From NCBI GenBank assembly GCA_029204045.2, contig CM055065.1, positions 12,847,024-12,911,023 on the forward strand: DNA of 64,000 bases, written 5' to 3'. Both the position numbers and the translations under genes were made by a program. The stretch is from Tillandsia leiboldiana. Lineage: Eukaryota > Streptophyta > Magnoliopsida > Poales > Bromeliaceae. Shown one piece after another: positions 9,456 to 20,400 of this stretch; within the stretch, counting starts at the first letter, position 1, and every line of letters begins with the position of its first letter. The notes under the pieces were generated by a model. It saw nothing but the letters and a program-made list of their open reading frames with translations. It searched no databases and was not told the origin of the DNA.

Positions 9456-10534
9456 CTTGCAAGTTTTGGATATTCATGATTATGATTAATGAAAGCTTAC
9501 CCCAGGGAAGTGTTACCCTATGTGATTGATAGCATGCATAATTAATGTACAACCAATAGGATTGAGATGTAAGCATCAGAATGGCCTAGATCATATGGAT
9601 TGATATACTATTGTAGTGATGTATTAGCATGCCATGTTAGCGCATAGACTTTCATGAGGATTGATTATTCCAGGGGACAGGATGATATATCTATGTGCGG
9701 GTACTACTCTGAGGAGTTATTATGGATCATGGATTATGGACAGGTGTAGTTCATTAGTGATTTTGGCATGTTGGTTATACCTATGTGGAGCCACTAGTTG
9801 ATATACTCTATTTCTTCTATCTTCCTTGAGGACACTTGCATGCTTGTATGGACATCTAGATAGGCTATCTTTTACTGCTGTTGAGTATCTCTAGCTTTTC
9901 TTTTCAGTCTTTACTGCATCATTATCTTATGCCTCTAGTAGACTTGGTGGGAAGACCATCGGGCCTGGTGGCGGTACCCACTGAGAACTACGTGTTGGTG
10001 TTGTTCTCACACCCGTAGGAGGTTTTTTCCCTCCTTTTTCTTTCCTCTCCTTTGTTTTGCAGAGTCATTGCGGGAGTTGCTTATTCTGCTATTGCTGGTC
10101 GAGGTGAGGGAGTCGCGAGCTAGATCCCTACCTGTCTTTGGAGAGTAGCTGTACCCCCACATTGGAGATTTGTAGTACAGTCAGTAGATTAGTTTTATTT
10201 CCACTTTTGAGAGACTATTGTATTCTGAGGATCTGACTTGTACTGAGAGCCTGTACGCTGATGTATTATTTAGTTACCTCCCTGTTTGAGCTATTGGTTA
10301 TTGTATCAGAGGATATTGTTTGGGGATGATTTTTGGGAGATGGATATTGTATCATTATTTCCAGTTGTACAGTGGTTGGATTTTAGTTTTACATCAGTTT
10401 TCTTTATAGCTCTGATATCTGTTTAGCTGTAGTACCTTTTCTTTTAGGTTGGACGCTTCGCCTATGCGGGGTTTTGTATAGGCGGCGGATCTGTTGGCGA
10501 GCCCGGGTCACATTTTCGACCCCGGGGCGTGACA
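9456..10534 (+). mobile_element. Ty3/gypsy LTR family B, 3' part
   Basis: This matches the last 1.1 to 2 kb of the LTR at 40437-44600 with many differences. Shared landmarks are CTATGTGATTG...GCATGC near 9510, GGGCCTGGTGGCGGTACCCA at 9961-9980, the GACGCTTCGCCTATGCGGG block and the end CCCCGGGGCGTGACA. The 5' part is missing because the copia element ending at 9455 inserted here. Confidence 0.8.
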
Positions 10535-10783
10535 TGCATTGTTTGGACGGCGATGCAGATGCGTGGTGGCGGAGAGTGGAGCCCGCTGAGTTTCGGATTA
10601 CCCGTCAAACGCCTTGGTTAGAGTTCCGCCTAATGCTGTTCGCGGCTTACTTTCCGGACAGTGTAAGGCAGAAGCTTGAGGAGGATTTGAATAACATTCA
10701 GCAAGGGGATATGACAGTTCAGGAGTACCTTCAGGAGTTTACGCAATTGCATTACTGCATACCCTTTGCTGCCCGGGATGAGC
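10535..10783 (+). pseudogene. gag: Ty3/gypsy gag fragment
   Basis: About 80 codons in one frame resemble the Retrotrans_gag family: DADAWWRRVEP, TWLEF-like WLEFRLMLFAAYFPDSVRQK, and DMTVQEYLQEFTQL. It lies immediately after the LTR terminus TGACA with no primer site or leader, so the DNA between LTR and gag has been deleted. It is cut at 10784 by a copia LTR. Confidence 0.75.
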
Positions 10784-12042
10784 TGTTAAGGATTTTGTGT
10801 TGGCGTATTTCGTGAAGTGTTTTTAGTCTTGAAGATTGAAGATGAAGAATTGTGGATCATATACATCAATTTCAAGAAGAATGAATTCAAAAGGATCAGG
10901 TACGTTTAACTAAATAATTTTGGTGATCCGAATACATTCTTGTAGTTTAGAAACATTTGGAAGATTTTTCATTGCATATAAATCAAAAAACTGGACAAGT
11001 TGGATGTTCAGGATCCGGATCAGACCATTCCAGTCCGGACCCTGAACATAGTTTAGTTCATGCGGAATTCCAGTCCGGAACAGTCTCTGCTCAGTTCGGA
11101 CCCCGAACTATGTGTTTGCTGAAATCGCATGAACAGTCCGAATCAGGGAATTCCAATCCAGACCCCGAGCTTGTTTTTCTGGAAAAGCTCTGTCTAAAGA
11201 TGACAGTCCGGATCAGATTTAATCTAGTCCGAACCGCCGAGCGGAAAAATTCCAGATAAGGTAGTTTTTTATTCTTATCTCTTTCCAAAGGTTTCTAACC
11301 TATAAATAAACCCTAATTTCATATCTAGGGTAACTGAATGAAACCGGAGAAAATATAAAAAATTCACATATATAGAGAAGAAAGAAAAAACATGATCTAA
11401 TCTATGTTTTTCGTCTATATTGCTCAATTTGATTCTAGGGTTTCCATACTCATATTTCTTGTAGAATCAAATTGAAGAATACTTAGATGGTAATTTCTTA
11501 TCTATCTTTGATCTAAATATTCGGCGGATTATCATCACCAAGAAAACAACGATTTTCCAAAAAATCGGCGCGTGGATTCGTGTGGCCTTGTGGATTCAAG
11601 GTGCTACCGCTCCCGTGGATTCGGAGCGAGGTACGTTCGTGTGATCGATACGTACTACATTGGTGAAGACCATGGATTCGGTTGGACGTCGTGGATTCGA
11701 CGTTGGACGTCGTGGATTCGGCGTTGGACGCAAATCGTGGATTCGAGGAGCGTTGTGGTGCGAGCGGAGAAGATCAACTAGGAGCGTATGGAAAAGGTTA
11801 AGTCATAGGGTTATGGTAAATCACCTTGTACGTGTTTAATCTTAGTGGATTTCGCCGTGTTATCGGTCCCGTGGTTTTTTACTCCTATGATGGAGTTTTC
11901 CACGTAAATCTTGTGTGCTTTATTTATTTTCCGCATTAGGTTATTTTTTACGCAACGATTTGGTGTGTTTATTGTTTACACCTATTCACCCCCCCTCTAG
12001 GTGGTTTTTCCCCTATTCAGTTCCATATTAACATAACCCACA
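10784..12042 (+). mobile_element. 5' LTR of older copia element
   Basis: A 1259-bp LTR starting TGTTAAGG and ending ACCCACA, followed by the primer site. It is clearly the same family as 8105-9455 but more diverged. The U3 palindromes have mostly changed from GATCCGGATC to CAGTCCGGA-type (11012-11240). TATA is at about 11301. The GTGGATTC stem-loop array is at 11572-11744, with one unit lost near 11640. Its internal region continues at 12043. Confidence 0.85.
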
Positions 12043-12044
12043 AG

Positions 12045-12056
12045 TGGTATTAGAGC
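12045..12056 (+). other. Primer binding site (initiator tRNA-Met type)
   Basis: TGGTATTAGAGC begins two bases after the LTR end. It differs by one base from TGGTATCAGAGC at 59553, the standard initiator Met-tRNA complement in plant LTR elements. Confidence 0.85.
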
Positions 12057-12075
12057 AGGAATAGGGTTGTAAATA

Positions 12076-13005
12076 ATGGTTGAAGGTGGAAACATCAATA
12101 GACCACTGTTCTTCGATGGAACAAATTAGGCATATTGGAAAGTACGTATGAGAGTGTTTTTAATTTCCATCGATGAACGGGTTTGGCAATCAATTGAGTT
12201 TGGATGGTCATATCCTACTGAGATTATTGTCGATGTTGTCACCATCAAACCTAGGTCGAAGTGGAGTAAGGAAGAAATTGATGCATCTTCTTACAACGGC
12301 AAGGGAATTAATGCCTTATTCAATGCCTTGTCTCAAACTGAGTTCTCTCGCGTCTCGGCATGTGAGACCGCGAAAGAAATCTGGGATACTCTACAAGTTA
12401 CACATGAGGGTACAAGTTTAGTGAAGATTCAAAAACTGCAAATGCTTACGAGCAAGTTTGACTCTATTCATATGGCAGAAAATGAATCTTTCACAGATTA
12501 TTATACACGATTGCAAGACATCGTAAATACATATGCTAACTTGGGAGAGAAATTTCCATAATCTAAAGTTGTAAGAAAGATTTTGAGAACTCTTCCTGAA
12601 AGATTTCGACCTAAGGTCGCAGCCATTGAAACAGTAAAACACCCGGACGAAATCAAAGTAGAAGAATTAGTTGGTGCACTTCAAACGTATGAAATGATTT
12701 TTCCTACTAACTATTCTTGTGGAAAGCCTTCCTCTTCTTCTAAGTCTACAGGTTTTGCTTTGAAATCAACAAAGGAAGAAGACGCGGATTTATCCTCCTC
12801 AGGTGCTGATGATAATTTATCAATGGAGGATTTCAAAAAACAGATTGCATTCTTGACAAGGAAATTTTGCCGAAGCTTTCAAAGGAAAAATTCAAGCAAA
12901 CCATCATCCTTCGTTAAGTCAAAGAAAGGCAAAGAAAATTCAAGCTTTAAATCAAGAAAGCAAGAAAGTTCTTCAAAGGACAAGAAGAACACCGAGGGAC
13001 AAATC
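12076..13005 (+). pseudogene. gag: Gag of older copia element, N-terminal part
   Basis: This starts MVEGGNINRP at 12076 and shows the UBN2-type copia gag (AYWKVRM, GINALFNALSQTEF, LQMLTSKFDSI, YYTRLQDIV, IRTLPERFR-like RTLPERFRPK). Two in-frame stops (12127, and 12559 just before the SKVVRK segment) break it. The frame reaches the start of the first zinc knuckle (NTEGQI) and is then interrupted at 13006 by the minus-strand copia insertion. It resumes at 31041. Confidence 0.9.
13001..13005. repeat. Target-site duplication AAATC (left)
   Basis: AAATC directly precedes the LTR terminus TGTTGGG and is repeated at 31036-31040 right after the other terminus TAACA. A 5-bp duplication is the copia standard. 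Removing the insert and one copy restores the gag reading frame across the zinc knuckle. Confidence 0.9.
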
Positions 13006-14341
13006 TGTTGGGTTATATATAATTGGATCTAAATAGGGGAAAAACACCTAGAGGGGGGTGAATAGGTGTAAATAATAAACACTCAAAAATCTTTGCGATA
13101 TAAAACCCAATGCGGAAAAATAAATAACACGCAGAGATTTTTACGTGGAAAACTCCAAACCGGAGTAAAAAATCACGGGACCGATAACACGGTGAAATCC
13201 ACTAGAATTAAACACGTACAAGGTGATATACCGTACTCACAGACGACTCAACCTTTTCCATACGCTCCTAGTTGATCTTCTCCGCTCGCTCCACGACGCT
13301 TCTCGAATCCACGATCTGCGCCCAACGCCGAATCCACAGCGTCCAACGTCGAGTCCACGACGTCCGACTGAATCCACGGTCTTCACCCAGTAGCACGCTT
13401 CGAATCCACGAACGTACCTCGCTCTGAATCCACGAGAGCGGTAGCACCTTGAATCCACAAGGCCACGCGAGTCCACGCGCCGATTTGGGATAAATCGTTG
13501 ATTTTTGGGTGGTGATGATCCGCCGAATACTTAGATTAGAAATAGATCGGAAATACCATCTAAGTATTCATTGATTTGATTCTACTCAAAATGTGAGTAT
13601 GAAAACCTAGAATCAAATCAATCAATATAGATGAAGAAACATAAGATTAAATCTCTTGATTTCCTTTCTTCTCTATATGTGGATCTTAGGCCGTATAAGA
13701 TGATATTTGATTATGACGGCTATTTGGATTAACCCTAGAAAAAGAATCATAGGGTCTATTTATAGGTTAGAAACCCTTGGAAAAATATAAGGATCAAAAA
13801 CTATCCTTTTCTGGAATTTTACATGACGACGATCCGGATCGGAGTTCGGCGATCCGGATTGCAGTAGCGAGAAAAACAGTTTCCAGAAAAATGAAGGTTC
13901 GGGATCCGGATCGAAGTGCCTGATCCGGATCGTTCATACAGTTTCACCAAACATCAACGTTCGGGATCCGGATTGGTAAGCCTGATCCGGATCGTTCATA
14001 AAACTTGGTAAAACTAGTGTTCGGGATCCGGATCAAAAGTGGCTACGATCCGGATCGAACTTGTGTATGAACGAACAACCTTCGGGATCCGGATTGAAGA
14101 GTCCGATCCGGATCCTGAACATGTCCCATGTCCAGTTTTTGATATTTATGCAATCACAAGTTCATCCAAGTGTTTCTACACTATAAGAAGTATTCGGATC
14201 ACCAAAGATATTAAGTTAAACATACCTGATCCTTTTGAATTCTTCTTTCTTGAGATTGAGTTATATGATCCAACCTTCTTTACCTTCAATCTTCAAGACT
14301 TAACCGAATTCACGAAATACGCCAACTTAAATTCCATAACA
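13006..14341 (-). mobile_element. 3' LTR of nested minus-strand copia element
   Basis: A 1336-bp LTR that reads TGTTATGG...ACCCAACA on the minus strand. The eight-unit stem-loop array is at 13305-13477 (loop variants GTGGACTC in two units). The five palindrome pairs are at 13831-14114. The PPT (14342-14353) lies just inside the element. Confidence 0.9.
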
Positions 14342-14353
14342 ATCTCCCCCTTT
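14342..14353 (-). other. PPT of nested copia element
   Basis: The plus strand reads ATCTCCCCCTTT, so the minus strand gives AAAGGGGGAGAT immediately before the 3' LTR. It matches the tract at 8093-8103. Confidence 0.85.
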
Positions 14354-15061
14354 GGCGGTTTGGTGACAAAATATAGACCCACTCAAGAAAATTCAAAAAG
14401 ATATTTTTGTTGCTATCACCATACAACAAAAATTTACAATGGAGATCCAAAATAAAATACATGAGTTAAACTCCTAAAACAGACTCTAGACTTAGACATC
14501 TGTACTCTCTGCAAAAGAAATCATTCTTGACAAAAGAAATCGTTAAATACCTCAAGAATTTTATATCATTCAAAAACCACATACAGAGATGAAGTTTATA
14601 CTCATTTATACTTACCATGACATTTATACATTCAGATATGTAATTTGATTATAGTTAAAACACCAACATATCTTTTATGCAATCAAAATCCAAATGTCAT
14701 GTTAGTGAACATCAACTTGTTAGTTATATTACATGCCCAAATAGTTAGTCGAATAGTTAGTCGAGGCATGCATTCAAACCAAATACAAAACCAAAAGTTG
14801 AAGTTCTACTTACCTTTCAAGTTGAGGTTATACTTACCTCTATAGTTTCAAGTTTCTCACAAACATTGTATCATTGTTTATACTTCTCTCTCCCCCTTTT
14901 TGTCACAAAAGTTAGCCAAAAATTACCAAAATGGAGAGAATAGCTAACAGTTCAAGTACCAAAAGTGTGAGAACTAAAACGAAAAACTAAAATCTTAAAA
15001 CCTGCACAAAAGAAAAAAAAAGTTAAAAATCTGCACAAGAAAAAGAAATTAGAAAACCGAC
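14354..15061 (-). other. 3' noncoding region after the additional ORF (minus strand)
   Basis: No gene is visible. A PPT-like run (CTCTCTCCCCCTTTTTGTCAC on the plus strand, about 14886-14906) matches the one at 7520-7535. The GAACAATGA array of the other element is reduced here to a remnant near 14860. Confidence 0.65.
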
Positions 15062-15880
15062 TCAAACATCTGAATTAGAGTCTTCAGAGCTCGTGTAGCC
15101 CAGTTTGTTCAAAATTCCTTTAAGCATTCCCGAAATCGTAGAACACTCTTGTTTCATCTGATGTATGTCCTTGGACATCTTTCTGAGTTCTAGAGCCATT
15201 TTATCTTGTTCTTTGTTGATGGAAGACTCTAAGTTTGTCTTTTGGTCAATTGTTCTGGAAGTTGAAGAACGTTGTGTGACAACTGACGGAGCAGTCTGAC
15301 CTTCATTCCGAGGAGATCTTCTTGGTAGTGAATGTGAATTGTCAAGAGGTTCATTGCTTGGCACATTCTTTTTCTTTGCTTGCTGCTTAAGTATTGAGGA
15401 AGACTTCAGTAGCTTCTTGTTCTTTAGGTAAACCTTATTTTCTTCATCAATACCTTGTTGTACTTCAGTAAGAAATGTGTCCCAATCTTCTTCGTCTTCA
15501 GATTCAGTTTCAGTTTCAGTTTGAGGGATATTCTTTGTTTCATCTTGACATGGTTCATTTATTTCAATACCTCGAGCTCGTCCAAGCCGTCGAGCAAGTC
15601 TTTTTCTTTTTGTCTTCCCAGAAGTTTCTTCCATTGGAGCTTTGCCCTTTTCAGCAGCAGTAGGCAGAGCCTTTGACGTTTCCGCAGGCGCTTTTCCTTT
15701 CGAAGCAGTGGGAACAGTTGTTGCTTCAACTTGCAACTCATCCCAATCGATCGATTCCGTCTCAGATTCTGTATCGGAATCATCTTTTGCTTTATTCGCC
15801 TTCTTAGCCCTCTTGGGCTTGACAGTGTCTCTCGTATGTACCATAGCAGCCAGAAGAAAAATGATCCATGTGATCACCAT
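15062..15880 (-). CDS. Additional ORF, short form (272 aa)
   Basis: The first ~100 residues are nearly identical to the 490-aa protein at 5899-7371: hydrophobic start VITWIIFLLAAMV, Lys-rich run, acidic DDSDTESETESIDWDE, and the GKAPAETSKA/GKAPMEETSGK repeats. The globular middle domain is absent. In its place is about 110 residues of Glu/Thr- and Lys-rich sequence (TETETESEDEEDWDTFL, KNKKLLKSSSILKQQAKKK). The end is again a coiled coil with an acidic Ser tail (LGYTSSEDSNSDV), like LGCISSDESE in the long form. Function is unknown. The frame is intact, so it is not simply a decayed long form. Confidence 0.75.
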   Translation of the reverse strand: MVITWIIFLLAAMVHTRDTVKPKRAKKANKAKDDSDTESETESIDWDELQVEATTVPTASKGKAPAETSKALPTAAEKGKAPMEETSGKTKRKRLARRLGRARGIEINEPCQDETKNIPQTETETESEDEEDWDTFLTEVQQGIDEENKVYLKNKKLLKSSSILKQQAKKKNVPSNEPLDNSHSLPRRSPRNEGQTAPSVVTQRSSTSRTIDQKTNLESSINKEQDKMALELRKMSKDIHQMKQECSTISGMLKGILNKLGYTSSEDSNSDV

Positions 15881-15908
15881 TGCTATTGGTTTCTTGTGAA
15901 AAGAAATC

Positions 15909-16290
15909 CTGTGAGCAACAACTCAAGAACACGAAAAATTGTTAATTTTCAAAAATTTGAAAAATTGTACCCAAACAATCATTATCGTGTAGAGAGACTA
16001 AGAATCAAATTAGTTTTGCAAAAAGAATTTTAAAAATAGATCAATCGCATGATTTTCGAAAATTCCCATTATATGCCCTAAAACCGAAATTTTTGAAATC
16101 GAAGCCCAAAAATTCGTTTATCTTGTGAATACCTAGCATATAATCAAAACTAATCTACCCAGAGTTCTTATTTCAAAAGAAATTTGATCAAAAACCATCC
16201 ACAAACGAAATAGATACAAGAATTTCATCACGTTTTGAGGAAGAATATGAAAAACTGTGAAAAACCGAGATTTTGATCAATAAAACTTAC
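15909..16290 (-). other. Candidate 5' UTR intron of the short-form ORF
   Basis: On the minus strand the donor is GTAAGT at 16290-16285 and the acceptor is CTCACAG ending at 15909, for 382 bp. Boundaries and length match 5488-5870 of the other element despite scattered substitutions inside. Confidence 0.6.
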
Positions 16291-16406
16291 TTGAAGTCGA
16301 AGAACTTGAGTTTGAAAACTTCCAAGATGGATGAATTCTAGAGAGAGAAGCTCTGGAAACTTTGGAACAAAAGATTGGAGTAAAAGAAATCAAAACCCTT
16401 TTGTTC

Positions 16407-16515
16407 TTTATAAAACCTAGCCGCGATCCGGATCAGTTCGTGATTACGATCCGGATCGGCTACCCGCAGAGAAAATCTGCATTCGGGATCCGGATCGGCA
16501 GGTCCAATCCGGATC
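16407..16515 (-). promoter_or_regulatory. Internal promoter region: TATA plus two palindrome pairs
   Basis: The TATA box (16407-16416) is followed upstream on the minus strand by GATCCGGATC copies at 16425/16448 and 16487/16506. These are two pairs with 23- and 19-bp spacing, against three pairs in the other element. Relative order (array, TATA, intron, ORF) is unchanged. Confidence 0.6.
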
Positions 16516-17450
16516 GGCTCCAACTTTTTCTTTAGAAAATTTAGAAAAATTCTAGAAAAACCAGAAAAAGATTGTAAGCACTTTTGTGTATCAACTTTAA
16601 ATAAAAATCATCGTTTCATACAACAAGAAATAGATTATGCCAAATCTATCAATAACATCCAACAAATGAAACGAAAATTTATAAAAATTAAATCCCTTAA
16701 AGTTGAACAACTTCAATTACATCTAACTTGATCTTATGAGTAATGCCTTTATCAAATCATCAATTCGGTAAAGAAAATGAAATACAAAGATCAATAGATG
16801 TCTGAAATCCCAAATATGGTAGATAATTTATCTAGACAATCTGTTGAAGAGAGTGGCTCTTTGAGCATCTTTCATTAAAAATCCACCTTATACCAACCTT
16901 GAAATTTTGACAGAGTCAAGTATTTCAACATGCATTTTATTTAATCAAACTTGAAAAACCTTGCTTGGTATACATGTGGTAGCTGCACACAGTACTCGGA
17001 CGACCGAGGTGGTAGCTCTTTCCTCCATGTGGTGGTAGTTTTCACACTCCTCATTGGGATGTAACTCTTTCCACATCTTTTGAGCATAATACTTTTTCTT
17101 TGACTCCCCCTCAATTGGCTATCAATTATTTAAGATATAAAGTATTCAACCAAACATTGATCTCGATTTCATACTCGACTAAATAGTCAAATAAGATAAT
17201 AACTATACCAAGAGATCATTGAGAGAGAAATTGACTTTGATCAAAACAAAGATGAGATAATTGACATAAATGATCATTGCATCAAATGAAATATTATGAT
17301 ATCCAAAGCATAATAGATTTCTAAATATATAAAAGGATGCAGTTAAAGTCAATAACAACTAATGCTCAATTAATATTCTATGTCTAAGCATAGATGATGA
17401 ACAAAAACACAAAAACAAAACCTAACCTAAACAAAAGTTTCAAAAAGAGG
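16516..17450 (-). other. Spacer between pol and internal promoter (minus strand)
   Basis: The counterpart of 4259-5201, with no coding capacity. It contains the PPT-like GACTCCCCCTCAATT at 17101-17115. Confidence 0.7.
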
Positions 17451-20400
17451 TTATTTCAAGGAAAGCATTCCAATTGCTTTACACAAATTAATAAAACGTT
17501 TTTGATCCAAAGGTTTTGTTAAAAAGTCAGCTAATTGATCTTCCGTTGAAATGTAGGAAATTTGAAAAATATTTGATTCAACTAGCTCTCTAAGAAAATG
17601 ATATCTAAGTTCAATGTGTTTTGTTCTAGAGTGCAACACAGGGTTTTTGGAAATGTTAATAGCACTAGTGTTGTCACATAAAACAGTTACCGAAGTTGCT
17701 GAAATCCGGAAGTCGCTCAACACGCTTTTCATCCAAATGAGTTGAGTTGAACAACTACCCGCTGAGATGTATTCCGCTTCGGCAGTCGAGAGTGCAATGC
17801 AGTTTTGCTTTTTACTATGCCATACAACAAGGCAATGGCCAAGATAAAAACATGCACCACTCGTACTTTTCCGATCATCCACAGATCCTGCCCAATCGGC
17901 ATCTGAGTATCCAATAATATCTAGACTTGTTCCCATAGGATACCAAATTCCAAAATTTACAGTTCCTTTGACGTACCGGATGATCCGTTTCACCGCTTTC
18001 AGGTGATCCTCCTTTGGTGCTGATTGATATCTCGCGCAAATCCCAACACTAAAGGATATGTCCGGGCGACTAGCTGTGAGGTAGAGTAGACTTCCAATCA
18101 TGCTTCTATAGAGTTTCTCGTCTACACTATCACTAAGAGATTCACTTCCTAATCCCTTATTGCTAGTTCCCATAGGAGTAGGAAAATCTTTAGAATCTTC
18201 TAATCCGAATTACTTTACCAACTCCTTAGCATACTTGGATTGACACAGATGGATGCCTTCATCATTTTGTTTCACTTGCAATCCAAGAAAGTATGTCAGT
18301 TCCCCCATCATAGACATCTCAAATTCGCTTTCCATGGTTTCTGCGAACTTAGAAGCATCATTATCCTTTGTTGCTCCAAATACAATGTCATCGACATAGA
18401 TTTGTGCAACGATAAAGTTATTTTCATAATGCTTCACAAAGAGAGTCCGATCTGCTCCCCCTCGAGTATAGCCCTTCTCCAAGAGGTGCTTTGTCAACCT
18501 TTCGTACCACACTCGCGGTGCTTGTTTTAAACCGTAAAGAGCCTTTTTCAAACGAAAAATATGGTTAGCTAGTTTACAGTCTACAAAACCTTTCTGTTGA
18601 GCCACATAAACTTCCTTATTTAAAAACCCATTTAAAAACGCGCTCTTAACGTCCATTTGAAAGAGTTTTATTTTAAAGTGACAAGCAATAGCGAATAAGA
18701 TACGAATGGACTCGAGTCTAGCTACAGGGGCGAACGTTTCATCAAAGTCTATACCTTCTATTTGAGAGTAGCCTTGAGCAACTAAACGTGCTTTGTTCCT
18801 GATGATGGTACCATCCTCATTTTTCTTGTTCTTGAAAATTCATTTAGTACCGATCACATTGTGTTGCTTCGGAGGCGTCGTTAATTCCCAGACTTTGTTG
18901 CGTTCAAACTGATGGAGCTCTTCCTGCATTGCTTCAATCCAGTAGTCATCCTGAAGAGCTTCATCGATATTCTTTGGTTCGATCATGGAAACGTAACAAG
19001 CGAATCCACAGACCAACTGTCTCCGAGTTTTGACTCCTTCTTGTGGGTCTCCAATAATGTTCGATTCAGGATGATCCTTGGAGATGCGTAACGTTTGATG
19101 TAATGGAGTACTCGGAGGTACATGAGATGATTCCTGCACATCAGATAGACTTGAAGAACCATTAGATGCATCATTAATATTGGAAGTATTATCATGAGAA
19201 GATGCATTTACAGGAGTATCATCATCAAGAGAGATATCAGGGGTAGATTTATCAGATGCAAAGTGGAAAGCTTCATCTACTTTAATATTTATAGATTCTA
19301 CGATCGTCTTAGATTCCAAGTTAAATACCCGATATGCTCTACTATTTGTAGAATACCCCAAGAAAATCCCTTCGTCACTTCGAGAGTCAAACTTTCCAAG
19401 ATTTTCGCGGTCACGTAAAATGTAACATCGACTCCCAAAGATGTGAAAATATTTGATGTTGGGTTTTCTACAACACCATAGCTCATATGGTGTATTTAAC
19501 GTTCCCGGGCGCAAATAAACTCGATTAATAACATAGATTGCAGTGTTCACAGCTTCAGCCCAAAAATGTAGCGGTAAATTCCGGCTGTGAAGCATAACAC
19601 GTGCCATCTCTTGTACAACCCTGTTTTTGCGCTCGACAACACCATTCTGTTGAGGTGTATAGGGTGCTGAGAATTCATGCTTAATGCCGTTGGAAGTGCA
19701 AAAATCAATGAATTTAGAGTTTATGAATTCTCCACCTCTATCACTTCTAACACGAATGATCTTTTCATTCTTTTCAATCATAATACGAAGGCAAATCTCG
19801 TGAGAAGAATCAAAAGTATCAGCTTTCTCTTTTAAAAATGCTACCCAAGAATACCGAGAGAAATCATCAACCAACAAGAAAATATATCATTTACCTCCCA
19901 ATGATGGTTGACGTGTCGGCCCCATAAGATCCATATGCAATAATTCCAAGGGCCGTTTGGTACCGACGTGATTCAAGTTCTTGTGTGCAGTCCTAGATTG
20001 CTTTCCCTTTTGACAACTACCACACACAATGTTTTGTTTAAGTGAAAGTTTAGCAACCCCCTTGACCACGTCTTTGTTTGAAATTCTAGCAAGTTCCTTA
20101 AAATTTATGTGTCCTAGCCTTTCATGCCAAAGTGTTTCATTATTCAAAGAGGCTAAGTTATAATTTTCAGAAATTTTATTGGGAACAACATAACAATTGT
20201 TTTCAGATCTAACCCCTTTTAAAAAGAAAACATGATCCTTATCAGTTACAATGCATTCAACAGATGAAAAATTAACAGAAAAACTATTGTCACAAAGTTG
20301 ACTGATACTTATGAGGTTAGTCTTAAGCCCATCAACAAATAATACATTATTCAGAATCGGGCCATCTGGAATAGCTACTGTTCCTTTTCCAACAATTTTG

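Noticed and set aside
14039..14455. 138-codon frame (and similar 7988-8425) across the LTR/PPT junction
   Set aside because: It runs through the palindrome array and PPT of the LTR. The sequence is regulatory, and the frame is shared only because the LTR is repeated.
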